Below are positions 1-8,918 of a stretch of DNA of 64,000 nucleotides, in pieces. Numbering within the stretch: position 1 is the stretch's first letter; the number at the start of each line of letters is the position of its first letter. The notes beneath the pieces are model-generated. The model was not told the DNA's origin. It saw nothing but the letters and a program-made list of their open reading frames with translations, and did not search any database. This DNA comes from Streptomyces aureoverticillatus (GTDB lineage Bacteria; Actinomycetota; Actinomycetes; Streptomycetales; Streptomycetaceae): assembly GCF_014649395.1 (NCBI RefSeq), contig NZ_BMSY01000002.1, forward strand, positions 434,001 through 498,000, written 5' to 3'. Made by a program: the position numbers and the translations under genes.

Positions 1-260
1 TACCACCCCGCGTCATCACGCGCCCCGGACACGCCCCGGCACCGCACCCATGGCAAGCGGCACTTCTGTCACAAACACCCCTTTCTTGTCACACATGTCC
101 CGTGTACGCGGGCCTTGCGTCACAGCCAGTCGACAGACGCCCCCTCGCGGTCACTCTGTGTCGTTCACGGGGCACAAGGCCGAGTGATCGCCATTGCGCG
201 CACCCAGCTCCCCCGTCGGCCGTTCCGGCCGCCCTGGGTGCACGCAGGGAGGAGCCACTG
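1..260. other. Left-edge non-coding stretch
   Basis: No convincing gene is seen here. A minus-strand frame from a GTG near position 48 stays open to the left edge but is too short to judge. The short inverted repeat CCCG/CGGG around TGTACG lies at 99-112. The end of the stretch carries the ribosome binding site of the next gene (AGGGAGGAG, 246-254). Confidence 0.4.
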
Positions 261-461
261 ATGACCGACCGCAGGCTCTGGTCGTACAAGGACATCGCCG
301 CGCACATCCGGGTCCAGCCCGACACCGTGCGCTCCTACCGCAAACACGGACTGCTGCCCGACCCCGACCACGTCGAGGGCGGCAAGCCCTTCTGGTACGC
401 GGACACCATCCGCGCCTGGGTCGCCTCCCGCCCCGGCAACCGCGCCCGCAAGGACGGCTGA
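261..461 (+). CDS. Small helix-turn-helix DNA-binding protein (66 aa)
   Basis: The 66-residue protein is essentially one MerR/excisionase-like winged helix: a helix-turn-helix at about residues 8-32 (WSYKDIAAHIRVQPDTVRSY), then the 'RKHGLLPDPD' turn and a wing with 'GKPFWYADTIRAWV'. The ATG at 261 follows AGGGAGGAG at good spacing; an upstream ATG at 102 would add residues with no family resemblance. Single-domain HTH proteins of this kind are common in Streptomyces and act as small DNA-binding regulators with unknown targets. It reads in the same direction as the copper genes but is separated from them by their own promoter, so a role in copper control is not implied. Confidence 0.8.
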   Translation: MTDRRLWSYKDIAAHIRVQPDTVRSYRKHGLLPDPDHVEGGKPFWYADTIRAWVASRPGNRARKDG

Positions 462-492
462 CCCGGGTCCGCCCCGCACCTCCCGCCCCCTC

Positions 493-520
493 TTGGATTG
501 GTACCCCCTAGGGGTATAGT
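493..520 (+). promoter_or_regulatory. copZ-copA promoter with CsoR-type operator
   Basis: A -35 element TTGGAT (493-498) and a -10 element TATAGT (515-520) are 16 nt apart. The spacer holds TACCCCCTAGGGGTA (502-516), whose core CCCCTAGGGG is a perfect palindrome. This matches the G/C-tract operators bound by copper-sensing CsoR repressors in actinobacteria. Binding between the two promoter elements would block RNA polymerase until Cu(I) releases the repressor. No csoR gene is present in this window, so the regulator would act in trans. Confidence 0.8.
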
Positions 521-621
521 GTGAAGCACGTCGGGGTTCCCTGGAGCCAACAGGAGCCATCCGGAACCCCGCGCGTGCGCCGACGTCCCACGCGTCCACA
601 CCTTCCACTGAGGAGAACGAC

Positions 622-867
622 ATGACCGCCAACGCCCAGACCTCGCAGACCGGCTCCGTCACCACGGTGTTCGCCGTGACGGGCATGACGTGCGGCCACT
701 GCGAGGGTGCCGTGTCCAGTGAGATCGGCGAGCTGGCGGGCGTCAGCTCGGTCAAGGCCGAGGCCGCCACCGGCAAGGTGACCGTGGTCTCCGAGTCCCC
801 GCTGGACGAAGAGGCGGTCCGCGCCGCCGTCGACGAGGCCGGCTACGAGCTCGTCGGCAAGGCCTGA
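622..867 (+). CDS. copZ: Copper chaperone CopZ (heavy-metal-associated domain)
   Basis: This 81-residue cytosolic protein is a single heavy-metal-associated domain with the Cu(I)-binding motif GMTCGHC (residues 22-28) and the expected beta-alpha-beta-beta-alpha-beta pattern after it. Such chaperones carry Cu(I) and hand it to the N-terminal domain of the copper ATPase encoded next. The ATG follows a GAGGAGAA-type ribosome binding site. The gene is first behind the CsoR-type promoter and lies 100 bp before the ATPase gene, in the same direction, so both should be copper-induced. The first dozen residues (Thr/Gln/Ser-rich) are outside the domain. Confidence 0.9.
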   Translation: MTANAQTSQTGSVTTVFAVTGMTCGHCEGAVSSEIGELAGVSSVKAEAATGKVTVVSESPLDEEAVRAAVDEAGYELVGKA

Positions 868-967
868 CCGCCACCCCGAACCCTCCCTCCGGGCCCCGCG
901 GCACGCCACCCACGGCCGCGGGGCCCGGCGCCTTTCCCCCGCTCCCCGCCGCGCCGAAAGAACCGTC

Positions 968-3229
968 ATGAACACCTCCGAGGTCGAACTCGCCATCGGC
1001 GGGATGACCTGCGCCTCCTGCTCGGCCCGCATCGAGAAGAAGCTGAACCGGATCGAGGGCGTGACCGCGTCGGTCAACCTCGCCACGGAGAAGGCCAAGG
1101 TGGCGTACGCGGACGGGGTCGAGGTCGGCCGGCTCGTCGCCACGGTCGAGAAGCTCGGCTACTCGGCGCACGAGATCGTCCCGCCCCCGCCGGACGCCGA
1201 ACCAGCCGACGACGCCGAGCGGCCCGTCACCACCGACCTCACCGAGGCCGACCGCCTGCTCCAGCGGCTGCTCGTCTCCGCCGCCCTCGCGCTGCCCGTC
1301 GTCGTGCTCGCGATGGTGCCGTCGCTGCAGTTCGAGTACTGGCAGTGGCTGTCCCTGACGCTGGCCGCGCCGGTCGTCGTGTGGGGCGGGCTGCCCTTCC
1401 ACCGGGCGGCGGCCCTCAACGCCCGGCACGGCGCGGCGACCATGGACACCCTCGTCTCCCTCGGCACGCTCGCCGCCTTCGGCTGGTCGGTGTGGGCGCT
1501 GTTCTTCGGCACCGCGGGCGAACCGGGCATGCGCCACGGCTTCGAGTTCACGATCGCGCGCGGCGACAGCTCGTCGGCGCTCTACCTCGAAGTGGCCGCG
1601 GGCGTCGTCACGTTCATCCTGCTCGGCCGCTATCTGGAGGCCCGCTCCAAGCGGAAGGCGGGCGCGGCGCTGCGGGCGCTGCTGGAGCTGGGCGCCAAGG
1701 ACGTGTCCGTGCTCGGCCCCGACGGCACGGAGGTCCGGGTTCCGGTCGGGCGGCTCGCCGTCGGGGACCGCTTCGTGGTGCGCCCCGGCGAGACGGTCGC
1801 CACCGACGGCAGGGTCGTCGAGGGCGCGTCCGCCGTCGACGTCTCGATGCTGACCGGCGAGTCCGTGCCCGCCGACGTCACGGTGGGCGACGCAGTGACC
1901 GGCGCGACCGTGAACGCGGGCGGGCGCCTGGTCGTCGAGGCCACCCGCGTCGGCGCCGACACCCAGCTCGCCCGGATGGCGCGGCTCGTCGAGGACGCGC
2001 AGAGCGGCAAGGCGGAGGTGCAGCGCCTCGCCGACCGGGTCGCGGCCGTGTTCGTGCCGGTCGTCATCGCGCTCGCCGTGGCCACGCTCGGCTTCTGGCT
2101 GGGCAACGGCGTGGGCTCCGCCGCGGCGTTCACGGCCGCCGTCGCCGTACTGATCATCGCCTGCCCCTGCGCCCTCGGCCTCGCCACGCCCACCGCGCTG
2201 CTCGTCGGCACCGGCCGGGGCGCCCAGCTCGGCATCCTCATCAAGGGCCCGGAGGTCCTGGAGTCCACCCGCCGCGTCGACACGGTCGTCCTCGACAAGA
2301 CCGGCACGGTGACGACGGGACGCATGGCCCTTCAGGACGTGTACGCGGCCGACGGCACCGACGAGAAGGAGCTGCTGCGGCTCGCGGGCGCCCTGGAGCA
2401 CGCCTCCGAACACCCCGTCGCACGGGCGGTGGCGGCGGGCGCGGCCCGGCGGCTCGGCCTCGACGCGGGCGCGCTGCCGGTGCCCGGGGACTTCGAGAAC
2501 GTCCCCGGACACGGGGTGCGCGGCACGGTCGACGGGCACGTGGTGCTCGCCGGGCGGACCCGGCTGCTCGCGGAGGCGGGCGTCACCGGCCTCGACGCCC
2601 TCGCCGCCGCGAACGAGCGCGCCGAGGCGGCCGGCCGCACCGCCGTCCTCGTCGCCTGGGACGACGCGGCGCGCGGGCTGCTCACGGTGGCCGACACGGT
2701 CAAGGACACCAGCCCCGAGGCGGTCCGCCGACTGCGCGAACTCGGGCTGCGGCCGGTGCTGTTGACCGGGGACAACCGGGCCGTGGCGGAGGCCGTCGCG
2801 CGGGACGTCGGCATCGCGCCCGACGCCGTGTACGCCGAGGTGCTGCCGCAGGACAAGGCCGACGTGGTGCGCCGCCTCCAGGACGACGGCCGGGTCGTGG
2901 CCATGGTCGGCGACGGCGTGAACGACGCGGCCGCCCTCGCGACGGCCGACCTGGGCCTCGCCATGGGCACGGGCACGGACGCCGCCATCGAGGCGGGCGA
3001 TCTCACCCTCGTCCGGGGCGACTTGCGGGTGGCCGCCGACGCGATCCGGCTCGCCCGCCGGACCCTCGCCACCATCAAGGGCAACCTCTGCTGGGCCTTC
3101 GGCTACAACGTCGCCGCGCTGCCGCTCGCGGCGGCCGGACTGCTCAACCCGATGATCGCCGGAGCGGCCATGGCCTTCTCTTCCGTGTTCGTCGTCACCA
3201 ACAGCCTCCGCTTGCGGTCTTTCACATAG
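968..3229 (+). CDS. copA: Cu(I)-exporting P1B-type ATPase CopA
   Basis: The 753-residue protein exports Cu(I) across the cytoplasmic membrane at the cost of ATP. It has one N-terminal metal-binding domain (GMTCASC near residue 13), several transmembrane helices, the actuator motif TGES, the membrane CPC motif that defines copper/silver pumps (residues 399-401), the phosphorylated Asp443 in DKTGT, TGDN near 600, and GDGVNDAA near 648. All catalytic signatures are intact and the length is normal for the family. It is cotranscribed with copZ. The C-terminus ([11 protein letters not shown]) lies directly after the last helix pair, as usual. Confidence 0.93.
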   Translation: MNTSEVELAIGGMTCASCSARIEKKLNRIEGVTASVNLATEKAKVAYADGVEVGRLVATVEKLGYSAHEIVPPPPDAEPADDAERPVTTDLTEADRLLQRLLVSAALALPVVVLAMVPSLQFEYWQWLSLTLAAPVVVWGGLPFHRAAALNARHGAATMDTLVSLGTLAAFGWSVWALFFGTAGEPGMRHGFEFTIARGDSSSALYLEVAAGVVTFILLGRYLEARSKRKAGAALRALLELGAKDVSVLGPDGTEVRVPVGRLAVGDRFVVRPGETVATDGRVVEGASAVDVSMLTGESVPADVTVGDAVTGATVNAGGRLVVEATRVGADTQLARMARLVEDAQSGKAEVQRLADRVAAVFVPVVIALAVATLGFWLGNGVGSAAAFTAAVAVLIIACPCALGLATPTALLVGTGRGAQLGILIKGPEVLESTRRVDTVVLDKTGTVTTGRMALQDVYAADGTDEKELLRLAGALEHASEHPVARAVAAGAARRLGLDAGALPVPGDFENVPGHGVRGTVDGHVVLAGRTRLLAEAGVTGLDALAAANERAEAAGRTAVLVAWDDAARGLLTVADTVKDTSPEAVRRLRELGLRPVLLTGDNRAVAEAVARDVGIAPDAVYAEVLPQDKADVVRRLQDDGRVVAMVGDGVNDAAALATADLGLAMGTGTDAAIEAGDLTLVRGDLRVAADAIRLARRTLATIKGNLCWAFGYNVAALPLAAAGLLNPMIAGAAMAFSSVFVVTNSLRLRSFT

Positions 3230-3576
3230 CCCCGCGATCCTTCACACTGTCTTCGCGGGACTCTCACCTCGAAGGAGAAATCCGCATAAGGACCCTCTTG
3301 TGCTTGTTCGATGGCATCTGCAAGAGACGTAGATCACAGCGATCGCAACGTAACCATCGAGGGGGCTCGTGAGTCTAAGAGGGCGACATCAGAGGGGTCT
3401 TGGGGGACCCATCGGATGTCGGGGGACATCTTGGGGGATGTCCCAGGAATGCGTTGGCCGGGGCACGTGCACCGGGGAGCTTTGAGCGGCCCTCCCGAAC
3501 TCGTACGCGTCCCGGCAGACCGCAACCACAGACTCCCGGCCGGATCCCGTGGGGGGAATCCGCACCGGGGCACAGG
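3230..3576 (+). other. Structured non-coding stretch between copA and a terminator
   Basis: No gene of normal Streptomyces character is visible. A GTG at 3370 behind CGAGGGGG could start a 40-codon frame, but its codon use is poor. Between 3395 and 3444 there are three GC-rich hairpins: GGGTC/GACCC (3395-3410), GATGTC/GACATC (3415-3430) and GGGACATC/GATGTCCC (3423-3444). The last two share the segment 3425-3430 and cannot form together. The stretch ends at a strong terminator. It may be a leader, a small RNA or the remnant of a lost gene; the sequence does not decide. Confidence 0.4.
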
Positions 3577-3626
3577 AAAACGCCCCGTCCGTCGACCCGT
3601 GGGGGGATCGACGGCGGGGCGTTTTT
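3577..3626. terminator. Bidirectional intrinsic terminator
   Basis: The arms CGCCCCG(T)CCGTCGA (3581-3595) and TCGACGGCGGGGCG (3608-3621) pair almost perfectly with one bulged T. They are preceded by four A and followed by five T, so the structure can end transcription on both strands: plus-strand transcripts from the copA side, and possibly citrate synthase transcripts that read past the adjacent hairpin repeat. Confidence 0.85.
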
Positions 3627-3651
3627 CATAACGTGAGGGGGGCGCCCCGTT

Positions 3652-3768
3652 AGGGGCGCGGGGAACTGCGCGACCAGCCACGACAAAGCCGCAGACGCGT
3701 CTGCCGAGTAACCGAGCAGATGCGTCCGCGGCTTTTCGCGCGCTGAGCGCGCAGTTCCCCGCGCCCCT
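3652..3768. repeat. Large dispersed hairpin repeat, copy 1
   Basis: Perfect 21-bp arms (AGGGGCGCGGGGAACTGCGCG at 3652-3672 and its complement at 3748-3768) enclose a second inverted repeat built on AAAGCCGC...GACGC.TCTGC. The element ends 12 bp after the stop codon of citrate synthase and probably serves as its terminator. Elements with this arm sequence are, from general knowledge, common between Streptomyces genes. A second copy lies inverted at 7596-7737. Confidence 0.8.
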
Positions 3769-3780
3769 GGGCGGCCTGTC

Positions 3781-5079
3781 CTACCGGGACTCGACGGGGA
3801 CGAAGTCGCGGATGACCTCGCCGGTGTAGATCTGGCGGGGGCGGCCGATGCGCGAGCCCGGCTCCTTGATCATCTCGTGCCACTGGGCGATCCAGCCCGG
3901 CAGCCGGCCGAGGGCGAACAGGACCGTGAACATCTCGGTCGGGAAGCCCATCGCGCGGTAGATCAGGCCGGTGTAGAAGTCCACGTTGGGGTACAGCTTG
4001 CGCTCGACGAAGTAGTCGTCGGCGAGAGCGTGCTCCTCCAGCTTCAGCGCGATGTCGAGCAGCTCGTCGGACTTGCCGAGCGCCGAGAGGACATCGTGCG
4101 CCGCCGCCTTGATGATCTTCGCCCGGGGGTCGAAGTTCTTGTAGACGCGGTGCCCGAAGCCCATGAGCTTCACGCCGTCTTCCTTGTTCTTCACCTTGCG
4201 GATGAAGGTGTCGACGTCGCCACCGGTCGCCTGGATGCCCTCGAGCATCTCCAGGACCGACTGGTTGGCGCCGCCGTGCAGCGGACCCCAGAGGGCCGAG
4301 ATGCCCGCCGAGATCGAGGCGAACATGTTGGCCTGCGACGAGCCGACCAGGCGCACCGTGGACGTCGAACAGTTCTGCTCGTGGTCCGCGTGCAGGATGA
4401 GCAGCTTGTCCAGCGCGGAGACGACGACCGGGTCGAGGTCGTAGTCGGCGGCCGGCACGGAGAACGTCATGCGCAGGAAGTTCTCGACGTACCCGAGGTC
4501 GTTGCTCGGGTAGACGACCGGGTGGCCGACCGACTTCTTGTACGCGTACGCGGCGATGGTCGGAAGCTTGGCGAGCAGCCGGATCGTCGAGAGGTGACGC
4601 TGCTTCTCGTCGAACGGGTTGTGACTGTCCTGGTAGAACGTCGACAGCGCGCTGACCACGGACGACAGCATCGCCATCGGGTGCGCGTCGCGCGGGAAGC
4701 CGTCGTAGAACCGCTTGACGTCCTCGTGCAGCAGGGTGTGCTGGGTGATCTCGTTCTTGAAGGTGGCGAGCTCGTCCACCTTCGGCAGCTCACCGTTGAT
4801 CAGCAGGTACGCCACCTCGGTGAAGGTGGAGCGCTCCGCGAGCTGCTCGATCGGGTAGCCGCGGTAGCGCAGGATGCCCTGCTCGCCGTCCAGGTAGGTG
4901 ATGGCGGATTTATAAGCGGCGGTGTTGCCATAGCCGCTGTCCAGGGTCACCAGACCGGTCTGGGCGCGGAGCTTGCCGATATCGAAGCCCTTGTCGCCGA
5001 CAGTGGACTCGATCACCGGGTAGGTGTACTCGCCGTCGCCGTACCGCAGTACTACAGCCTTGTTAGCGTTCTCGCTCAC
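3781..5079 (-). CDS. gltA: Citrate synthase (type II)
   Basis: This 432-residue enzyme condenses oxaloacetate and acetyl-CoA to citrate, the entry step of the TCA cycle. The catalytic triad expected in the family is visible: His269 in LHGGAN, His310 in GFGHRVYK and Asp367 in NVDFYTG. The length fits type II (about 430 residues). The GTG at 5079 (VSENANKAVVLRYGDGEYTYP) is preferred: it has GAGGGA upstream, and the longer in-frame extension to 5184 is basic and unlike the family. The gene is single, has its own 228-bp upstream region with palindromes, and ends at a hairpin repeat. Confidence 0.93.
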   Translation of the reverse strand: MSENANKAVVLRYGDGEYTYPVIESTVGDKGFDIGKLRAQTGLVTLDSGYGNTAAYKSAITYLDGEQGILRYRGYPIEQLAERSTFTEVAYLLINGELPKVDELATFKNEITQHTLLHEDVKRFYDGFPRDAHPMAMLSSVVSALSTFYQDSHNPFDEKQRHLSTIRLLAKLPTIAAYAYKKSVGHPVVYPSNDLGYVENFLRMTFSVPAADYDLDPVVVSALDKLLILHADHEQNCSTSTVRLVGSSQANMFASISAGISALWGPLHGGANQSVLEMLEGIQATGGDVDTFIRKVKNKEDGVKLMGFGHRVYKNFDPRAKIIKAAAHDVLSALGKSDELLDIALKLEEHALADDYFVERKLYPNVDFYTGLIYRAMGFPTEMFTVLFALGRLPGWIAQWHEMIKEPGSRIGRPRQIYTGEVIRDFVPVESR

Positions 5080-5174
5080 GTCATCCCTCACCGACGTTGT
5101 GCCTCTTCTTCGAGGTGCCCTGACTGTCTCTACCATCCCCCATTTGGCCCTGGAGAGTGCACTCGGGGTCGACC

Positions 5175-5207
5175 ATTGGGCCAATTGGCGGCACTCAGTG
5201 CCGCCAA
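5175..5207 (-). promoter_or_regulatory. Overlapping palindromes upstream of citrate synthase
   Basis: Two inverted repeats overlap by one base: ATTGG-G-CCAAT (5175-5185), and 11-bp arms TTGGCGGCACT / AGTGCCGCCAA around a single C (5185-5207). The larger one is perfect. They lie about 100 bp upstream of the citrate synthase start and about 100 bp beyond the end of the helicase gene on the same strand. They could be an operator for citrate synthase or, less likely without a T-tract, a terminator for the helicase transcript. The binding protein is unknown. Confidence 0.5.
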
Positions 5208-5307
5208 CCTGCTCATCCTGCCCCCTTCGCCCCAGTTACGAAAGTGCTGTGTGACCTTTCCGACTCGTTTGATCGATCAGCGGTCGGTGACGCGTTGACG
5301 ACCGCCG

Positions 5308-7557
5308 TCAGCCGCGGCCACGACCGGCGAGCCGGTGGTCCAGGGCCGTGCAGCGCCGGCCCGCGGAGACCGTACGGACCGCCTGCCCCAGAGCCTTGCG
5401 CGAACCTACGAGCACGACCAGTTTCTTCGCGCGTGTCACGGCCGTGTAGAGCAGATTCCGCTGCAGCATCATCCAGGCGCCGGTGGTGACCGGGATCACC
5501 ACCGCTGGATACTCACTTCCCTGTGAGCGGTGGATTGTCACCGCATAGGCGTGGGCCAGTTCGTCGAGTTCGTCGAAGTCGTACGCGACGTCCTCGTCCT
5601 CGTCGGTGCGGACGGTCAGGCGCTGCTCGTCGGCGTCCAGGGCGGTGACCACGCCGACCGTGCCGTTGAAGACGCCGTTGGCGCCCTTCTCGTAGTTGTT
5701 GCGGATCTGGGTGACCTTGTCGCCGACGCGGAAGACGCGGCCGCCGAAGCGCTTCTCGGGCAGGTCGGGGCGGCCGGGGGTGACGGCCTGCTGGAGCAGG
5801 CCGTTCAGGTGACCGGCGCCCGCCGGGCCCCGGTGCATGGGGGCGAGGACCTGCACGTCCCGGCGCGGGTCCAGGCCGAACTTCGCGGGCAGGCGGCGGG
5901 CGGCGACGTCGACGGTGAGCCGGCCCGCCTCCTCGGTGTCGTCCTCGACGAAGAGGAAGAAGTCGCTCAGGCCCTGGGTCAGGGGCGGCTGCCCGGAGTT
6001 GATGCGGTGGGCGTTGGTGACCACGCCGGACTGCTGCGCCTGGCGGAAGACCCGGGTCAGCCGGACCGCGGGGACCGGGCTCTCCTCGCTGAGCAGGTCC
6101 CGCAGAACCTCGCCCGCGCCGACGCTCGGGAGCTGGTCCACGTCCCCCACGAAGAGCAGGTGGGCGCCCGGCGGCACGGCCTTGACCAGCTTGTTGGCCA
6201 GGAGCAGGTCGAGCATGGAGGCCTCGTCGACGACCACCAGGTCGGCGTCCAGCGGCCGGTCCTTGTCGTACGCCGCGTCGCCGCCGGGCTTCAGCTCCAG
6301 GAGGCGGTGGACGGTGGACGCCTCGGCGCCGGTGAGCTCGGCGAGGCGCTTGGCGGCGCGGCCCGTGGGCGCGGCGAGCAGCACCTTGGCCTTCTTGGCG
6401 CGGGCCAGCTCCACGATCGAGCGCACCGTGAAGGACTTGCCGCAGCCGGGCCCGCCGGTGAGGACGGCGACCTTGCTGGTCAGGGCGAGCTTGACCGCCG
6501 CCTCCTGCTCGGGCGCGAGCTCGGCCCCCGTGCGCCCCTTGAGCCAGCCGAGCGCCTTGTCCCAGGCGACGTCCCGGAAGCCCGGCATCCGGTCCTCGGG
6601 CGTCCGCAGCAGGCTCAGGAGGCGGCCGGACAGGGAGAGTTCGGCGCGGTGGAAGGGGATCAGATAGACGGCCGTCACGTCGTCGCCGCCGTCCGGGCCG
6701 GGGACGGGCTCGCGGACCACGCCTTCCGGGTCCGCCGCCAGCTCGGCCAGGCAGTCGATGACGAGTCCCGTGTCGACCTGGAGGAGCTTGACCGCGTCGG
6801 CGATCAGGCGCTCCTCGGGCAGGAAGCAGTTGCCCTGGTCGGTGGACTGCGAAAGGGCGTACTGCAGACCGGCCTTGACGCGCTCCGGGCTGTCGTGCGG
6901 GATGCCGACGGACTGGGCGATGCGGTCGGCGGTGAGGAAGCCGATGCCCCAGACGTCGGCGGCGAGGCGGTAGGGCTGGTTCCGCACTATCGAGATCGAC
7001 GCGTCCTCGTACTTCTTGTAGATCCGCACGGCGATGGACGTGGAGACGCCGACGCCCTGGAGGAAGACCATCACTTCCTTGATGGCCTTCTGCTCCTCCC
7101 AGGCGGCGGCGATCTTCTTCGTGCGCTTCGGGCCGAGGCCGGGGACCTCGATGAGGCGCTTGGGCTCGGTCTCGATGACGTCGAGGGTGTCCACTCCGAA
7201 GTGCGTCGTGATGCGGTCGGCCATCACCGGGCCGATGCCCTTGATGAGGCCGGAGCCGAGATAGCGCCGGATGCCCTGGATCGTGGCCGGGAGCACCGTC
7301 GTGTAGTTCTCGACGGTGAACTGCTTGCCGTACTGCGGGTGGGAGCCCCAGCGGCCCTCCATCCGCAGGGACTCGCCGACCTGCGCGCCGAGCAGCGACC
7401 CGACGACGGTCAGCAGGTCGCCGCCGCCGCGGCCGGTGTCCACGCGCGCGACCGTGTACCCGTTCTCCTCGTTGGCGTACGTGATGCGCTCCAGGACGCC
7501 CTCGACGACGGCCATGCGGGGCGCGGCGGCACTCCCCCGCTGTGCGGCAGTTGACAT
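5308..7557 (-). CDS. recD2: RecD2-type ATP-dependent DNA helicase (SF1B)
   Basis: The 749-residue protein has the RecD2 layout: an N-terminal OB-like region (about 15-90), helix-hairpin-helix repeats (GLIKGIGPVMADRI, VPGLGPKRTKKI), then the SF1B motor with Walker A LTGGPGCGKSFT (Lys near 373), Walker B VVDEASM, a VFRQAQQSG motif and a C-terminal AVTIHRSQGSEYP motif. RecD2 unwinds DNA 5'-3' independently of RecB/RecC and is linked to repair and replication stress. The ATG start (MSTAAQ) is clean. It lies upstream of citrate synthase on the same strand with 228 bp between, and its upstream side abuts repeat copy 2. Confidence 0.9.
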   Translation of the reverse strand: MSTAAQRGSAAAPRMAVVEGVLERITYANEENGYTVARVDTGRGGGDLLTVVGSLLGAQVGESLRMEGRWGSHPQYGKQFTVENYTTVLPATIQGIRRYLGSGLIKGIGPVMADRITTHFGVDTLDVIETEPKRLIEVPGLGPKRTKKIAAAWEEQKAIKEVMVFLQGVGVSTSIAVRIYKKYEDASISIVRNQPYRLAADVWGIGFLTADRIAQSVGIPHDSPERVKAGLQYALSQSTDQGNCFLPEERLIADAVKLLQVDTGLVIDCLAELAADPEGVVREPVPGPDGGDDVTAVYLIPFHRAELSLSGRLLSLLRTPEDRMPGFRDVAWDKALGWLKGRTGAELAPEQEAAVKLALTSKVAVLTGGPGCGKSFTVRSIVELARAKKAKVLLAAPTGRAAKRLAELTGAEASTVHRLLELKPGGDAAYDKDRPLDADLVVVDEASMLDLLLANKLVKAVPPGAHLLFVGDVDQLPSVGAGEVLRDLLSEESPVPAVRLTRVFRQAQQSGVVTNAHRINSGQPPLTQGLSDFFLFVEDDTEEAGRLTVDVAARRLPAKFGLDPRRDVQVLAPMHRGPAGAGHLNGLLQQAVTPGRPDLPEKRFGGRVFRVGDKVTQIRNNYEKGANGVFNGTVGVVTALDADEQRLTVRTDEDEDVAYDFDELDELAHAYAVTIHRSQGSEYPAVVIPVTTGAWMMLQRNLLYTAVTRAKKLVVLVGSRKALGQAVRTVSAGRRCTALDHRLAGRGRG

Positions 7558-7595
7558 GACCCGACGCTACCGCCGCCCACTGACAGCGCCCCGTC

Positions 7596-7737
7596 AGGGG
7601 CGCGGGGCTGTGTCGATATGCGGCTCCGCCGCGTGGGCGCGCTCAGCGCGCGAAAAGCCGCAGACGCGTCTGCCGAGATCCCAGCAGACGCGGCTGCGGC
7701 TTTTGTTGTGGCTGGTCGCGCAGTTCCCCGCGCCCCT
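7596..7737. repeat. Large dispersed hairpin repeat, copy 2 (inverted)
   Basis: This element is the reverse-complement arrangement of the copy at 3652-3768. It has AGGGGCGCGGGG at 7596-7607, the block GCGCTCAGCGCGCGAAAAGCCGCAG..., the GACGC/TCTGC inverted core, GTCGCGCAGTTCCCCGCGCCCCT near the right end, and then ACGGGGC. It fills the gap between the divergently transcribed helicase and rbsR genes, so it is not needed there as a terminator for either. The two copies bracket the recD2-gltA pair. Confidence 0.8.
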
Positions 7738-7830
7738 AACGGGGCGCACCACCCCGCCCGGTCAAGGCGCCCACGCCAGCGAAAATCACGATCGAGTTTC
7801 AGCCACCGGACAGGGGGTTGCCAGGAGGCC

Positions 7831-7867
7831 GTGTAATCGTTTCCAATCCCTCGTGTAATCGATTCCA
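7831..7867 (+). promoter_or_regulatory. Tandem LacI-type operator of the ribose operon
   Basis: Two direct repeats, GTGTAATCGTTTCCA (7831-7845) and GTGTAATCGATTCCA (7853-7867), are spaced 22 bp centre to centre, about two helical turns. Each contains an AATCG(A/T)TT core with the central CG typical of LacI-family operators. They stand just upstream of rbsR, so RbsR probably represses its own operon here until ribose or a ribose phosphate binds. Confidence 0.7.
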
Positions 7868-7886
7868 CGAGGAGGTGGCATCGGCA

Positions 7887-8918
7887 GTGGCAAGCGTCGG
7901 CATCAAGGATGTGGCCGCCCGGGCGGGTGTCTCCGTGGCCACGGTCTCGCGTGTCCTGAACGCGCACGCGTCCGTGAGTCCGGCCGCCCGCGAGCGGGTG
8001 CTCGCCGCGGTGGACGCGCTCGGGTACCGGCCCAACACGCTCGCCCGGTCCCTCAGGACGGACCAGACGCGCACCCTGGGGCTGGTCATCAGCGACGTAC
8101 TGAACCCCTACTTCACCGAGCTGGCCCGCTCCGTCGAGGAGGAGGCCCGCGCGCTCGGCTACAGCATCATCTTCGGCAACGCCGACGAGCGGCCCGAGCT
8201 CCAGGACCACCACATCCGCACGCTCCTGGACCGCCGCATCGACGGCCTCCTCGTCTCCCCCGCCGACGGCGGCTCCCCGCTGGTCCTCGACGCCGCCCGC
8301 GCGGGCACGCCGATGGTCTTCGTGGACCGCTGGATCCCGGGGCTGGACGTGCCCGTGGTGCGGGCGGACGGCCGCGCCGCCGTGCGCGACCTGGTGGCCC
8401 ATCTGCACGGTCTCGGCCACCGCAGGCTCGCCATCATCGCCGGCCCGGCGGCCACCACCACCGGCAGCGAGCGCGTGGCCGCCTTCCGGGACGCGCTCGC
8501 CGAGTACGGCCTTCCGCTGCCGGACGCCTACATCGGGCAGGGCGACTTCCAGGCGGGCAGCGGCCGCCGCGCCACCGAGCGCTTCCTCGCCCTGCCCGAG
8601 CCGCCCGAAGTCGTCTTCGCCGCCGACAACTTGATGGCGCTCGGCGCGCTCGACGCGATCCGCGCGCGCGGGCTCCGCATCCCGCACGACATCGCGCTCG
8701 CCGCGTTCGACGACATCCCCTGGTTCGTGCACACCGACCCGCCCGTCACGGCCATCGCCCAGCCCACGGGCGAGCTCGGCCGGGCCGCCATACGCGCCCT
8801 CACCGACCTGATCGAGGGCCGGACGCCGGAGTCCGTGACGCTGCCCGCCCGCCTCGTCGTGCGCAGCTCGTGCGGCGAGCACACCACGACCGGAGCGACA
8901 CGAAGGAGTGACGCATGA
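7887..8918 (+). CDS. rbsR: LacI-family ribose operon repressor
   Basis: The 343-residue regulator starts almost directly with the LacI helix-turn-helix (GIKDVAARAGVSVATVSRVLNAH) and hinge helix (RPNTLARSLRT), followed by a periplasmic-binding-protein-like sugar domain (LGLVISDVLNPYFTEL ... AAFDDIPWF). The GTG at 7887 is chosen because it puts the HTH at the N-terminus, with GGAGG 11 nt upstream; a GTG at 7875 and the frame start at 7818 are alternatives. It is the first gene of the rbs operon, overlaps rbsA by ATGA, and has the tandem operator just ahead, so it likely senses the transported sugar and autoregulates. Confidence 0.88.
   Translation: MASVGIKDVAARAGVSVATVSRVLNAHASVSPAARERVLAAVDALGYRPNTLARSLRTDQTRTLGLVISDVLNPYFTELARSVEEEARALGYSIIFGNADERPELQDHHIRTLLDRRIDGLLVSPADGGSPLVLDAARAGTPMVFVDRWIPGLDVPVVRADGRAAVRDLVAHLHGLGHRRLAIIAGPAATTTGSERVAAFRDALAEYGLPLPDAYIGQGDFQAGSGRRATERFLALPEPPEVVFAADNLMALGALDAIRARGLRIPHDIALAAFDDIPWFVHTDPPVTAIAQPTGELGRAAIRALTDLIEGRTPESVTLPARLVVRSSCGEHTTTGATRRSDA

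Noticed and set aside
752..2539. Long minus-strand open frame over copA
   Set aside because: It is the antisense shadow of copA; the composition is Arg/Gly/His-rich and no family motif is seen, while copA has all catalytic signatures.
3370..3492. Possible 40-codon gene with GTG start and CGAGGGGG upstream
   Set aside because: Codon use is poor and no conserved protein pattern is seen; kept only as part of the non-coding stretch.
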